From: Strigamia acuminata
Lineage: Eukaryota; Arthropoda; Chilopoda; Geophilomorpha; Linotaeniidae
Assembly (NCBI GenBank): GCA_949358305.1
Contig: OX442315.1
Span: 25,198,427-25,262,426 of the forward strand
DNA: 64,000 nucleotides
Reading direction: 5' to 3'
Shown: in pieces, positions 1 to 11,500 of the stretch
How positions within the stretch are numbered: position 1 is the first letter of the stretch
Layout of the letters: every line of letters begins with the position of its first letter
Notes under the pieces: model-generated
What the model was told of the DNA's origin: nothing
The model's input: only the letters and a program-made list of their open reading frames with translations
Database searches by the model: none
Position numbers and translations under genes: made by a program

Positions 1-1732
1 TCTGCATCACGGAAATTGAACTACACGCCAAATCCTTGCACTTTCCAACATGGTGCTCGTAACCAAGGCTTATTAAAAACCCTTCCGAGTCAGAAATAAA
101 AAATGTAAACACAAGTCAGATTAACATAGGAAGATTCGAGCTCACATTTCCTATGTTAAGCTGTATGTAGCATTAAGCTTTGAATTCTTCTCCCAGCTTT
201 AACATCACCTAGTGAGACATTTTTTAAAAACAAAACAAAAAACAAAAATCCTTCCTGAAACAGCTTGCAGGATCACCTCACCCCTTGTGGCGTTTAATTA
301 TTAAATTTAAACTATTAAACTTTAAAATGATCATATAAAATTTTCATTATGTTTTTATGCAAATTCTTGAAGGAATAAAAACTTCCTTTTTTTTAAACAT
401 ATTGACGCGTGCAACTTCTAACTTGTTAATTAGACACAACACGTGCAAGGTGCATTTGATTTAACACCAAAACCCATTAAACACATTTGTTTTACCCAGA
501 AAAAAAAATATTTATAGTTAAAAATTCTGTGCAATTTGGTTTAAAAAAAAATATTTTTTTTAATGCTTTAATAAACGCTAAGTAAATGTTGGCAAATTGT
601 GAAGTGGTAAAACGTGTTTTAAGTGCAAATTTTCTTTCACTAAACTCGAGTGTGAGGCCTTAAATCGATATTTTTTACTTAGGCAGAAGTTGAGTGGTTA
701 TTAATTTCAAACCACAGTGGAAAAAAAATAATAATAATAACCCTCATCTCTTCAAACACAGCCCAAACGAAGAGATCTTTATTAAATTTAACCAATTTTA
801 TATTAAAACGTCAAAGAATAAAATTGAAACATGTTTCATTTGATTTAAAATTTATTTTCTTCGTGTAACTTGAAGATGAAAGTCAAAACCCAAACCCGAT
901 CCGGCGATCCCGAATCCAAAAACAGATTTTATTTATATTCCCGTATTGATCTGTACATTGAATACGAAAAATCAGCAAACTGGAAAAATATAAATTTTTT
1001 TAAAAACATTATACGATTTACCTCAGAATAATTTCACAGACGACAAACCCAAAAGGTGCCATGAAGCTAGTGGTGCATATAATTGGAAACAAGTTGGCGT
1101 CAAAAGGAAATCAATTTTTCCCCTATTTCTTTCTCTTTTCATGAATGAATTACAACTTCACAAATGTCTTCCATTTCACGACACATTACGCAATCACCTT
1201 TACCTACCACTTTACACTACTCCACTCTTTATAATTTCCGCTCATCAAATCATTAACTAAATTTTCCATTTTAAACACCGACTTCTTTGTACTCTAACTA
1301 CTCAATTTCAGCCATTGATTAAAAACCATTTCCAGACTAAATATAATTTCTAAACACAAAGCCGGGGTCACACTCGTGTTCCCACCAGCAGTAATGCGCA
1401 AGATGTGGTTCGCCTTCGCACTAGGCAGTCGATCATGAGTGCTGTTCCATAGACAAAAAAACTCTGGGATACAGAAAATGAAAGAATTGATCTTACAACA
1501 AAGAGAGCGAAACTTTATTGCTGCTTCAAATTTATAAATTGGATACTTCTTTATACGAAATTTAGAGTTATTTAAATGCGTTTGCTGCCTCTGGTTGTAT
1601 TGTGTTTTATGTGGATGGCATGTCAATTAAGCATTTGTCCACATTGTCTCCGTATGTCCACATTGCAATCTTAAATCTTCGCCAGATGCTGCTGCTAATA
1701 ACCAAGCAGCAAATTCTGTCAAGACCTAGCAG

Positions 1733-2056
1733 CAGGGCCGGATCCAGAAAACGTACAAAGAGCAGGCCATTTTGGTTCAATGTTTCACACACAATTATTG
1801 GATGTTTTTGGTCAAAATTTGGATGTTTTTGGTCAAAATTTGGATGTTTTTGGTCAAAATTTGGATGTTTTTGGTCAAAATTTGGATGTTTTTGGTCAAA
1901 ATTTGGATGTTTTTGGTCAAAATTTGGATGTTTTTAGCTCACAAAAAATGAATTATTTAATCCAAAAAATTTTTCTTTTTAAAAATGAAAGTTTTCCCTT
2001 GCTCAAGTGGGTGCATTGCCATGAACCCTACGACCGCCATCTAGATCCGCCCCTTG
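1733..2056. mobile_element. Non-autonomous hAT-like element (MITE)
   Basis: A 324-base segment flanked by the 7-base direct repeat CTAGCAG (1726-1732 and 2057-2063). Its ends are imperfect inverted repeats: the left end begins CAGGGCCGGATCCAGA, and the right end read in reverse complement begins CAAGGGGCGGATCTAGA. Ends of the form CA(n)GGG(n)CGGATC are typical of hAT-superfamily transposons, which usually give 8-base duplications, so one flanking base may have mutated. There is no transposase; the inside is mostly a 21-base tandem array. It sits in the presumed first intron of syntrophin. Confidence 0.7.
1800..1936. repeat. 21-base tandem array inside the hAT-like element
   Basis: Six near-identical copies and a partial seventh of a 21-base unit starting GGATGTTTTTGGTCAAAA. 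Because 21 is a multiple of three, one forward frame reads a seven-residue repeat (GCFWSKF) and looks like a repetitive protein. This is a by-product of the unit length rather than a gene. Near identity of the copies suggests recent expansion. Confidence 0.9.
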
Positions 2057-4639
2057 CTAGCAGTATAATTAAAGGGGCATATCTCAACAGTTTTGAATAA
2101 ACTAAATCAACCTTTTTCTAAAAAATCGAATTTCTTTTATCGAAAATGCCAAAAATTTACACAAATAAACGTACATGATAACCAGCATCTTTAAAATATA
2201 TTCTAGCAATCTAGCATTTACATACAAAACTCCTTTTAAATCCCAAACGGCCAGAGATGAATTGGTCAGCCTCCTCATTTGGGATTAAAGGAATGTCCTA
2301 TGTAAATTCTAAAAACAACCTACACAGAAAAACATTTTCAAAATTAATAACCATCTATTGATCAATGAAAATCCATGGAAATATAAAGAGAGACCCCTCT
2401 GCTGCTTCTTTTTTCCTCCAAAACTAACCAAAAAATTCCTTATTTCAATCCTCTTTGGGCTGCTTAAGGACAGCCACCGTAAAACTAAGTTAAAACCAAA
2501 TTCCTAAAACCCCTTAATTAACCATCAAAAGCCTGAAATTTTTTTTTTACAAAAATAAAACTTATAAACCTAAACCAGCACTCACGTTTCTTGCTGAATT
2601 GTTACATAAACAATGAACCCCAAACAAACAAACAAACAAACAATTTTCAATTTTTCGTCTCGCATCTCGCACTAATACTTTAAATCATGGATAAAATATT
2701 AACGCAGAACTGTCACTAGACAGATCGAATCAAAGGTCGACCAAAGGTGATCGCACGTCAATCATCGTTCCTTTCTCATCCAGCGCTATCACTCCCTGCA
2801 TAGCAACAAAGAAGACGAAATAATATTGTCCCGATCAAATTACCATACCACAGTATCGATAATATTTTCCTATTTTCAAATTCCAAACATGAATATTTTA
2901 ATTGGAGACAAACAGACCCTTAAGTCTGAGTATTCCACCGTTTCCGTCAGATTTCACTTGGAAAAATAATAAACATTAGCAAGCAACGACTACATTATTT
3001 ACAGCCTTTGACGTGACTTCATTATGCACAGCTGATTAAGACGACAGTAATAATTCAAGTTGGTAATAATTCTGCGTGACAGCAACGAATTCAAATCAAA
3101 AGACAAAAAAAAAATAAAAAAAAAACAGAATGATGTCATGAATTATCGATCCCAAACGTTAGATTTAAACCATGACACAGAAAAATAACGAAAATAATAA
3201 AAACACAGAGCAAAATGGAAAATTTATCCTCTGAAAAGGTAAAAACGAACCCCCTCGAAGGTCACGTTAGAGACTCATCAACAAATGGAGTCGAAATGGA
3301 ATGGTCTTCACGGATATAATAAATGGGGCGCGAATAAACCCCGTCTTTTCTTTATTCCAAAAACACGAGAGAGAAAAGGGAATAAATATAAACTGACCAC
3401 ATGCTGCACGATTTTGTTCGAGTTGACCCTTTTCCTGCCGCTGTAGTTGAGATTTTCGATCGCTTCTCACCACTGAGAGTTTATTTACTCTTTTGTTGTG
3501 AAATTGTTTTGCTATAATATTTAATTAGGTAAATGTAATTTCATTTCTTGGCTCTGGTCACTGACGATAATAGAAAGGCAACCTTCAACACGGTCCAATC
3601 AGCAGATGTGCACAAAGTAATCAGTTTTACCCGTAAGCCATTTATGGCTAAAATCCAGCCACAGGTTTGTTTATTCTATCAACAGTAAGTTGAAAATGTT
3701 GTTATTGAATACAGAAGCAGTTTTAACATGTATTTGGCATCCAGGTGGTTGTACTCCGGCAGCAACTTGCCTCGATCCTTCAATGATGTGATATAATGAG
3801 CTGATTAAGTCGAAACACACCAGTTGTTTATCTGTAATACATACTAGTCAGTTGGGATTTCAAAATTCAACATTATACACGTGTTGTAACATCGCATGTT
3901 GTGATTTCGATGTTGTAATTTTATGAAATCGAGTTGGGAAATAAACGAGAAATAAAAAATAAGAAAAATAAAGAACACACCCCTATCTGGCCCGTACATG
4001 TTTGTTGACTTGGTCGAGGCTGAAAGATCAATTACTGCAGCGACCAATTATTACTTTTACGATATAATACATTAGTTGTAGCAATATATAACGATTTTTA
4101 TTTTCGTGCAGGAATGTTGAAATGCTTTTAAGTTTGAAATTGCCTTTGAAATTCCCAGCTCTGTGTCGTTTGGAAAATAACATCATTGATCATCATCACG
4201 GTTTCAAAAAAGAAAGGAAAAAAACAAACCATACTGCCAAATAAAAGCTTACGAACATTAATTACAACAAGATGGCATTTCTGGATTAGAGTTTAAGAAT
4301 TTTCATGCTTAATCAACTAAATAAGTATCAGCTGGTAAAAGTAACATTTCAGTCCAAGAATTGGCAACAATAGTTTCTCAATTGGAAAAATCTGCCCAAA
4401 ATATCTTCTTGTAAGAGTAGAAGTACATAAAGAGCGGGCTTATATCTTCAGATAAGGTTTTGCACTCTGCAATTCAAATAGCAATTTCGTATTTCAATTT
4501 CACGTTATTTAAACTCGCATTAACAGTAGATGACTATACAAAAATCTGCCATTACCCCTTTAAATAAAATGATAATCGGCATCCACTGTTATTATAGGAC
4601 GATCTGTATTTGTATTTTTGATATTTAGAATGGTCGAGA

Positions 4640-4985
4640 GCCCTTAGACTAAATGGTAACCAGACAATTAATCGGGTGCCTCTTAAACGAGCGTCATTTA
4701 ATCGGGGTCAATTCAACGCGTGACAATTAATCGGGGTGACAATTAATTGGGGCGACAATTAACCGGGGCGTCAATTCACCGTGTGGACAACTAACCAGAC
4801 GTCGGTTCATCGTGCGGACAATTAACCGAGTACCATTTCAACCGAATAAACAATTAATCAGGCGTACAATTAAACAAACCAAAATTAAACAGACGAAAAC
4901 AAAACAGACGAAAACTAAACAGACCAAAATTAAACGACTGAAAATGTATTAAACGACTGAAAATAGAAATAAAGGGCTGAAAATG
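4640..4985. repeat. Degenerate array of about 15-16-base units
   Basis: About twenty diverged copies of a unit close to GACAATTAATCGGGG run through this stretch, fading at the right into shorter AAACAGACGAAAA-like units. Similar words (GCAATTCAAATAGCAATT and close variants) lie on both sides near 4468-4500 and 5012-5040. The build, a word of about 16 bases repeated with drift, recalls the terminal arrays of the large element at 35-42 kb, but the words differ and no inverted partner was found in the window. Confidence 0.7.
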
Positions 4986-5392
4986 GGCTCAATTGATCAT
5001 GTGTTTCACACTTCGCATTGCCAATTCAAATAGCAATTCGCAATCCTACATTTCAGTTTCTGAGTCATTACATCATATAAACCACCCATGGCGGTTCATA
5101 AAACAAAAAATAAAATAAAATTTCAATTACTTGGCAATATGCTCCTTCGTTGTCTTCACACAAATTGCTCAATTGACACTTTTTTTTTTACTTTTATTAT
5201 AAATTCACTTTAGCAAATTGTTCAAAATATGAAACACATGGTTGTCAACAAAAAATATCAACCAGTTTCTGAATACCCTATTGTATAACTCATTGCAATT
5301 TTCTAGCTTCCAATTTGCGATGGCAATCGCTAACTAGGTGGCATAGCGCCATCTGCAAACACCAGGTAGCTTACAAGTTGCTGCTTTTACAT

Positions 5393-5410
5393 GACTGAGC
5401 ATGCTCAGTC
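5393..5410. repeat. Perfect 18-base palindrome
   Basis: GACTGAGCATGCTCAGTC reads the same on both strands. The central ten bases fit the general p53-family half-site pattern RRRCWWGYYY. A single half-site of this kind can arise by chance, so a regulatory role is only a possibility. Confidence 0.4.
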
Positions 5411-7309
5411 GTTATCATCAGCAACATCTGGCGAGGATTACTAGAGAAGTATAGGAACAGTGCTTCAGCTAAGAGATTGCCCTAATGTGTAGACACAGCC
5501 AGGCGTCCTTATATTGATTTGTATGGTCAAGTTAAGTTGGAATATTGTGATACGGGAAAACCTCAATTTGTTGAATTGTTAAGATGTTAAATTACAGTTT
5601 GATTAGTTGTAATACAAAAGGAAACACTAAAAATGCAACGAACAAACACACACATGCTTGGTCGCACCTAGGACGATTACTACAAGACTTTCCATCCGCC
5701 ATTTTTGTGTGAATCAATGGCGTCTCGTACAAACGTGATGCACACATCTGTTGTTGCAACGTTAAAACTTTATATGGATTTAAACAATGGCGTCGATTTT
5801 GTTGCACTTTGGCCATAATCACCAAACAATATTGTCTAATTTTTAATTTTTAAAGAATTAAACACTATCACAAGTAAAGTCCTGTAGTAATACACACAAC
5901 ATCAGCATAATGGCAAGTTCTTACACATAACAATGCTTGAAAATGTGTATTCTTGCAAAGAATCAAAGAATAAAATATTTCTTATGGCAACAAAAAAACG
6001 AAAAACCTTTTCATTTCTGCCAGAATTGAAAAATACTAAAACAAATCTTTATAATTGCTTTTTTTTTTTTAAGGTCAGGTCACATTCACACCTCCTTTAA
6101 ACTTCAGTATTCCATTGGCATCCATTGTCAATTACCGGGTAAAGAGTTATGTGGTGTTCAAGTTGCACTTTGCAATTTATCTTGCCAAAAAGAGAAGGGA
6201 ATAAAATCTATAAAACAAATAAGCGCAACACATCATTTTAACAAGCGTGAAAGGTGTTGAGGAGTGCAGCTCAATTCAAAAACCCTTATAAATCTTAAAC
6301 TATTGACCTGTCGTACACACATTCTACAATCACCCAAAGTCCACTATTTTTTTTTTTATAGTTTTTAAAGTCGTTTCCCCTTCAATCCCCCCACTATATC
6401 GTCAGTTTATAGACGCACATTTTTGGATTTTCAAACCCGGTCCCATACAAAACGCTTTCTCCTACCATAACAAAGCATAACATTTTTATTTCTCAACACA
6501 TTTTCTCATTTCTTCGCCTTGGAGAGAGGAATTCCGAACCGAGAGCCTCATTCAAAATGCCTTTTACGCAACCTAGTTGCTGGGGAATGCGAAAAGCAAA
6601 TTTCAACCAACGAAAAGAAATCAAAGAAAGAAAAAAAAGGAGAGAGAAAAAAAAAAAAAAAAAAAACAGAAGAAAAGAAAAATCGTCTGGAAGCCTCAAG
6701 ACTTTGCTGCACCTTCATCAGCAGCACGTGGACCAATAAACTGCAACGACGCTATCTCCATTCTCGACTTGATTTTCTTCAACTCAATTCATTACACGTT
6801 AAAGATTTTCTCATAAAATCTCTTCCTTTCATGAATGAAAAATTACGGATAAAATATAAAGTGGGTTGCACCAAACACTAATTAAAGCCACTAGAGGCCA
6901 CTCGCAAAGCTCATTCCTCGGTAAATGAACACGACGGCTAAGTTTGTAGCTGTCAAATTAGGTGTAAAAGATTTAGTAAATGTTAATCAAAACTTATTCG
7001 CCCTTAGTACACACTACCCAAGAGGAAAACTCTGCGACCATGAGAAATTTAACACATTTTCACCACTCAGTTGAAAGCAACGAGTGAAAAATTCAAAACA
7101 AAATATTTTCTCTAATCTAAAGTGTTAATAACAATTACACCCCTACCATTATGCGGTTATTTGTATACGCGGAATCCATTAACCGTTCATTACCTCTCAT
7201 CACTAATACTTCAATCATCATTAGTGCCGGCTCATTAAAATGACGCTTTTTAGTATTCAAATGTTGTTCAACCTAAGCCAATAATAGCCGGATTAAAAAG
7301 TTTGATACA

Positions 7310-7732
7310 ATGAAAAAAACAAACAAAAAAAAACATAGAAACTGTAGCAAGAAATTTATCAAGCTCGAGGGTAAGCGAATGAAAAGAAAAGGAACCCTGA
7401 AAAGCCAAACAACGAAGAGCAGAGTGCTTCTCCAAAGATTGATAAGATCCTTTTCCCAATTACGTCTACAACACGAAACTGTACCTGATGAGGATGAAAA
7501 AATTCCGATCGTTACAAAAAAGAACAATGTAGAATACCGGGAGTTACCAGAGATTAAGAAACCGCCACGTACAAGAAAAAAAATGGCCGTGTACCTTGTA
7601 AACGCAGCACATCAGTTTTATCAAACTTTACTACAACAGAATTTCTGGAAATTGTTTGTTAGCATACTTCCAACTTCTCCTAGTTGGCTATTAGCTCAAT
7701 CATCGAAAAATGGTGTCTCGTTGAGCTCATAG
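7310..7732 (+). CDS. Doubtful 140-residue basic ORF
   Basis: This is the longest ATG-started frame in the gene-poor 17.5 kb. The first third is very rich in lysine and arginine, the middle is acidic, and the end has some hydrophobic residues. It matches no family I know. Its 3' part overlaps the left arm of an inverted repeat (7631-7654 with 7749-7772), and no splice sites or neighbours support it. It is most likely a chance frame in A-rich DNA, and is listed because it is the only candidate in the area. Confidence 0.15.
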   Translation: MKKTNKKKHRNCSKKFIKLEGKRMKRKGTLKSQTTKSRVLLQRLIRSFSQLRLQHETVPDEDEKIPIVTKKNNVEYRELPEIKKPPRTRKKMAVYLVNAAHQFYQTLLQQNFWKLFVSILPTSPSWLLAQSSKNGVSLSS

Positions 7733-7772
7733 GAGACTAAAGCTCAATCAATTTCCACAAATTCTGCTGTAG
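7631..7772. repeat. Inverted repeat with 24-base arms
   Basis: The arm at 7631-7654 (starting CTACAACAGAATTT) and the arm at 7749-7772 are reverse complements with two mismatches, separated by 94 bases. Such a structure could be the remnant of a small foldback element or a stem-forming transcript. No target duplication was seen. Confidence 0.5.
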
Positions 7773-8454
7773 TTCAAGTGCCAGCTTCACACACCTAAAT
7801 TTCAATTGTAGCGCATGATAAGACGACGGTGCAGCCAAAAATAAATCCACTTTATACAGTACTGTGTTTGGGAAAGCTTTAGACAAACTCAGCACCTTGT
7901 CCTGCAAATATCGTATTTTCTCATTTCGTCAAGTGTTGCTTTTTCTCCTCCTCTAAAGTATCCCATTAAACAGGATTTAAAGTACGCACAGGTTTCTAGT
8001 CAGAAAAGAAAAAGAGAAAAGTAATAACAAACTACAAGCCAGTTTACATGATCTTAATTGTACGTCATTTCTTGGTTTGTTATTTAAAATTGCACACATT
8101 TAATGCTAATTGCAACAATTAAAAGCAAGATTACACGCATAAATTAATTTTTTTTTGGCTTCTCACTGCTATTTTTCAAAAGAAAAAAATCTAAAATGCT
8201 TCACAAAACATACCATTCTCCTCTGCAGTTGACGAAATATTTAATCTACATCTACATACGTTCTAATGATAATGAAAGTGTTATCTAATCGTGTACAAAG
8301 ACTATCGAAGACAAAACATACGGATAAAATGGTAGCGGCATCCGTATAATAGATGAAAAAAACCGGAGATAATTTCCCGACAAGTTGACAGGAAAGCCTG
8401 AAGAAACCCTTTTACAACTTCTAAGCTTCCATAGATAAAAAAAAAACAGTCTGC

Positions 8455-8520
8455 TATGACAGGAATTGAACCGGTGTTCAGATTGCGAGGCCACAGTGTC
8501 TAACAGTGTTGCTGCCCCTA
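8455..8520 (-). repeat. tRNA-like sequence, possible tRNA-derived SINE head
   Basis: On the minus strand the segment contains CACTGTGGCCTCGCAATC followed by CCGGTTCAATTCCTG. The second part matches the RNA polymerase III B-box (GGTTCRANYCC) with about one change, and the first resembles the anticodon-arm part of tRNA-derived SINEs. T-stem pairing is imperfect and the acceptor ends do not pair convincingly, so a working tRNA is unlikely. A run of T lies downstream on the minus strand, as in pol III units. Confidence 0.4.
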
Positions 8521-11500
8521 AAAGATTTCGTATTTCAGCTTGGTCGGCTTTGCCGCATTTCGCATAGGAGAAAAAAATCCAGGTAATCGAGCAAACACAA
8601 GCAACTTTAAAGGTTTAATGAAGATATTTAAACACTTCATTTATATTTTAGTTTTAATAACGTTTCTTTTCTTTTTCTATTTCGCTTTTTTAAATATTTG
8701 CTCAATGTCTTCATTTCAAGTGTTTGTGCAAAGAATATAATAAACTCTTCTCCTCTCAAAGCAGTTGGTTTCAAGTGCGCAAGTGCGCAAGTGCGTAGCG
8801 TGGAAATAAGATGGAAAGAGTCCATTTCCTTTCACGTCATATTTTCACGAAATTGTTTCATCCCACTGCACATCTCGCACCCCGCATTCGACGCAAAGAA
8901 AACCCTAAATTCTTGACAAATCATTTCAAACTTCAAACTATTTTAAATTGCACTTTTTTTTTTAATCAAAAATATTTTATCACGTCCAGCAACGTTGGAA
9001 TTTATAATACTGACCCTCAATCAGGCTTAAATAAATTCCATCCTAATAAAATAGCGAGCAATAAAAATAACATATAAAAATTCGAGTATAATATCACTTC
9101 TTGATAGCAAAACAGATGCTCGAGATGAGAACGAGGGCCTCGTAAATCTATAACGACAGTGGCATTTAATGAAATCGTAAAACCTACGCCTAACCCTCGT
9201 TCGTTGACAATACCTAGTCTACCGATAACCTTGCAGGTTTTATGCCATACTCTCAACATCTTCAATACCCCCTTCAACTTCATTTTCCTGTTGAGGTTTT
9301 AAAGAGGAACCAGCTTTAAAAGCTTCTGCTTTTAAAACCAACTAATTGATTATTTTAATCAATTTCAAACTCACATTTAGAAATTTCAATCATAATTAAC
9401 TTTTCAAGCAAACCCCCAACTCCCAACCAAAATAAATTTTTTTTTTAATTTTTTAATTTTTTTTTTTTTTGCAAAATTTATTAAAAAATTAAATTAAAAC
9501 TCAGGGAGAAGGAGAAAAATATCTTCGTAATCAGAAACAATAGACTCGATGATTTTTCTTAGCGGGAGACACGACAATCAGTCAATGACATGTCTCTCGG
9601 CTCTAGAGACCCTGATTGCACAAACTAAGACCGCACAAAAACTGCCAATGGAAGGTTAAAGATCGTACAAAACTTGATCGCAAATTTCACAATAATGTCG
9701 ACACTTTGCCACAGTCAATGCGGTCGTTCTAGCCGCAGTGAGTGTTTCAAATTGTTATTGCAATTTTGTGTAAAATAGCCTCCTTCAATCTACGACTCAA
9801 AACGGTCACTTAATACCTCATTTTTGACTTGTAACTTTTTTTTGGAACCTGAATTTATTCTCTCACATACATTCCAAGGACTAACTGCAAAGATCTTACG
9901 CTTTTCCAAAGAAAATATACATTTTTAAACGCCCTCTGTTCTCGTATTTTAAAAACTGAATAATAAATATAACAACACGTTATGATCAAAACACTAACGC
10001 ATAAACTCGCATGAATTATCCTTTTATGGGTTGAAAAATAAAAACAAGAATTGACCCCAGTACTGGCAAAAGTAAATAAACATTTTCTGGCACTCAACTG
10101 ACATCGTTTTAACAGCATTGAAGATCGCAATCAATTTTATTTTCAATTCTCCAATTCCAATTAGCAATTAAATTAACAAATAAATCTTAAAAACAAAAAA
10201 ATAAAATTACCTCACAAAACTGCCATTTTGTTTTTTTTTTCTTATTAAAAAAAAAAAAATCCATACCTTCATTTAAAATTTTCCCAACGGCATGGTATTT
10301 AAAGAAATTGGTTCCACGTGATTTAAACGCACTTAAAAATCCAAATGGTAAAATGAGAGAGGCAGGAAGTAGTCGATCGATTCGGAATCAAGGCAGACCC
10401 TGATCATGACCTCGCCACTTCCTCCTTAACTTTCTAGTCACTCATCATAAACCACACTTCACATTTCAATGCCTTTTCCTCGTGCACATTTCCTTATTCA
10501 ACACACACGACCCAAATTAAACAAATGTCACAATAACTCACTCGTACTGACCCTGTTTTGCTCATCGAATACTTTTATCTCAAAACACACAAACCGCAGC
10601 AAATAAATTCAAAAAAGACGTGCTTTGCCATTGAAAATTACCAATTTATACGACAATTTTCTATACAATTACTTAAGTGGCATTTTCTATGTTCAAATTA
10701 TTCACTTCAACCAATTAAACTTATGCCATAATCTTTTTTTTATTTTCATTTTAAATGTAATTCGTGTTTGGAAGCGTGAAACAAAGAGAACGACGAGTAT
10801 AATCCACTGCTGAAAGTGAAATATTATTTTCCCAATGGGGAATCGTTCTACCATGAAATTATGATGTCGTTTTATAAGTCATTTGCAGAGAATTCCACCA
10901 GTCCCATATCTCAAACATCAAAAGAACTTGGAATTGCTTGGAAAATTGACTACAACAAAATTAAAACTGTAGGAAATTCTTCACCAAACCAACACTAAAT
11001 GTCTAAAACCAGCCGTAAAATAAATTAAAATTCCATTGAAACAATAAGCAATACTTGTACAGTGCGGTCGGACAAGATAACTCGAAGAATCCCGTGTGAT
11101 TTTAATTAAACCGCGCTTCGATATTCAGGAGTTCCAAGGTTTCGCTCACATCTATTCATCCTTTGGCGAATTACAATTTTTTTTCTTCACTTTTAAATAA
11201 TTTCGATCAATGAAACAACTTATCTTGTCATCATCAAGTTGCAGTTTTATCAGCACCTGATAGCAGCATAACCAGCTGATTACAGCCTAAGCCTGATGAT
11301 GATGACGACCAGATAAGTCGCAAACCTTGTTTTATTAAAATCGAAAGAAATCGAGTTTGCGGTTTTAAAATTCCCAAACAGATTCACTCCCGTACAAAAA
11401 AACGCCAAAAAGCACTTAGCTCCAAACTAAAAAGTACTTTTTATTTGAATCTTATCTCGTTTTTTTCAGAAAAAAAATACAGATAAATAAAATGTAAAAA

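Noticed and set aside
1602-2100. Frames encoding GCFWSKF and DVFGQNL repeats
   Set aside because: They are translations of the 21-base tandem array inside the hAT-like element.
6493-6881. Overlapping lysine-rich and phenylalanine-rich frames
   Set aside because: They arise from a long A-rich run on one strand; no splice logic or family likeness.
8455-8520. A functional tRNA gene
   Set aside because: T-stem mismatch and no convincing acceptor stem.
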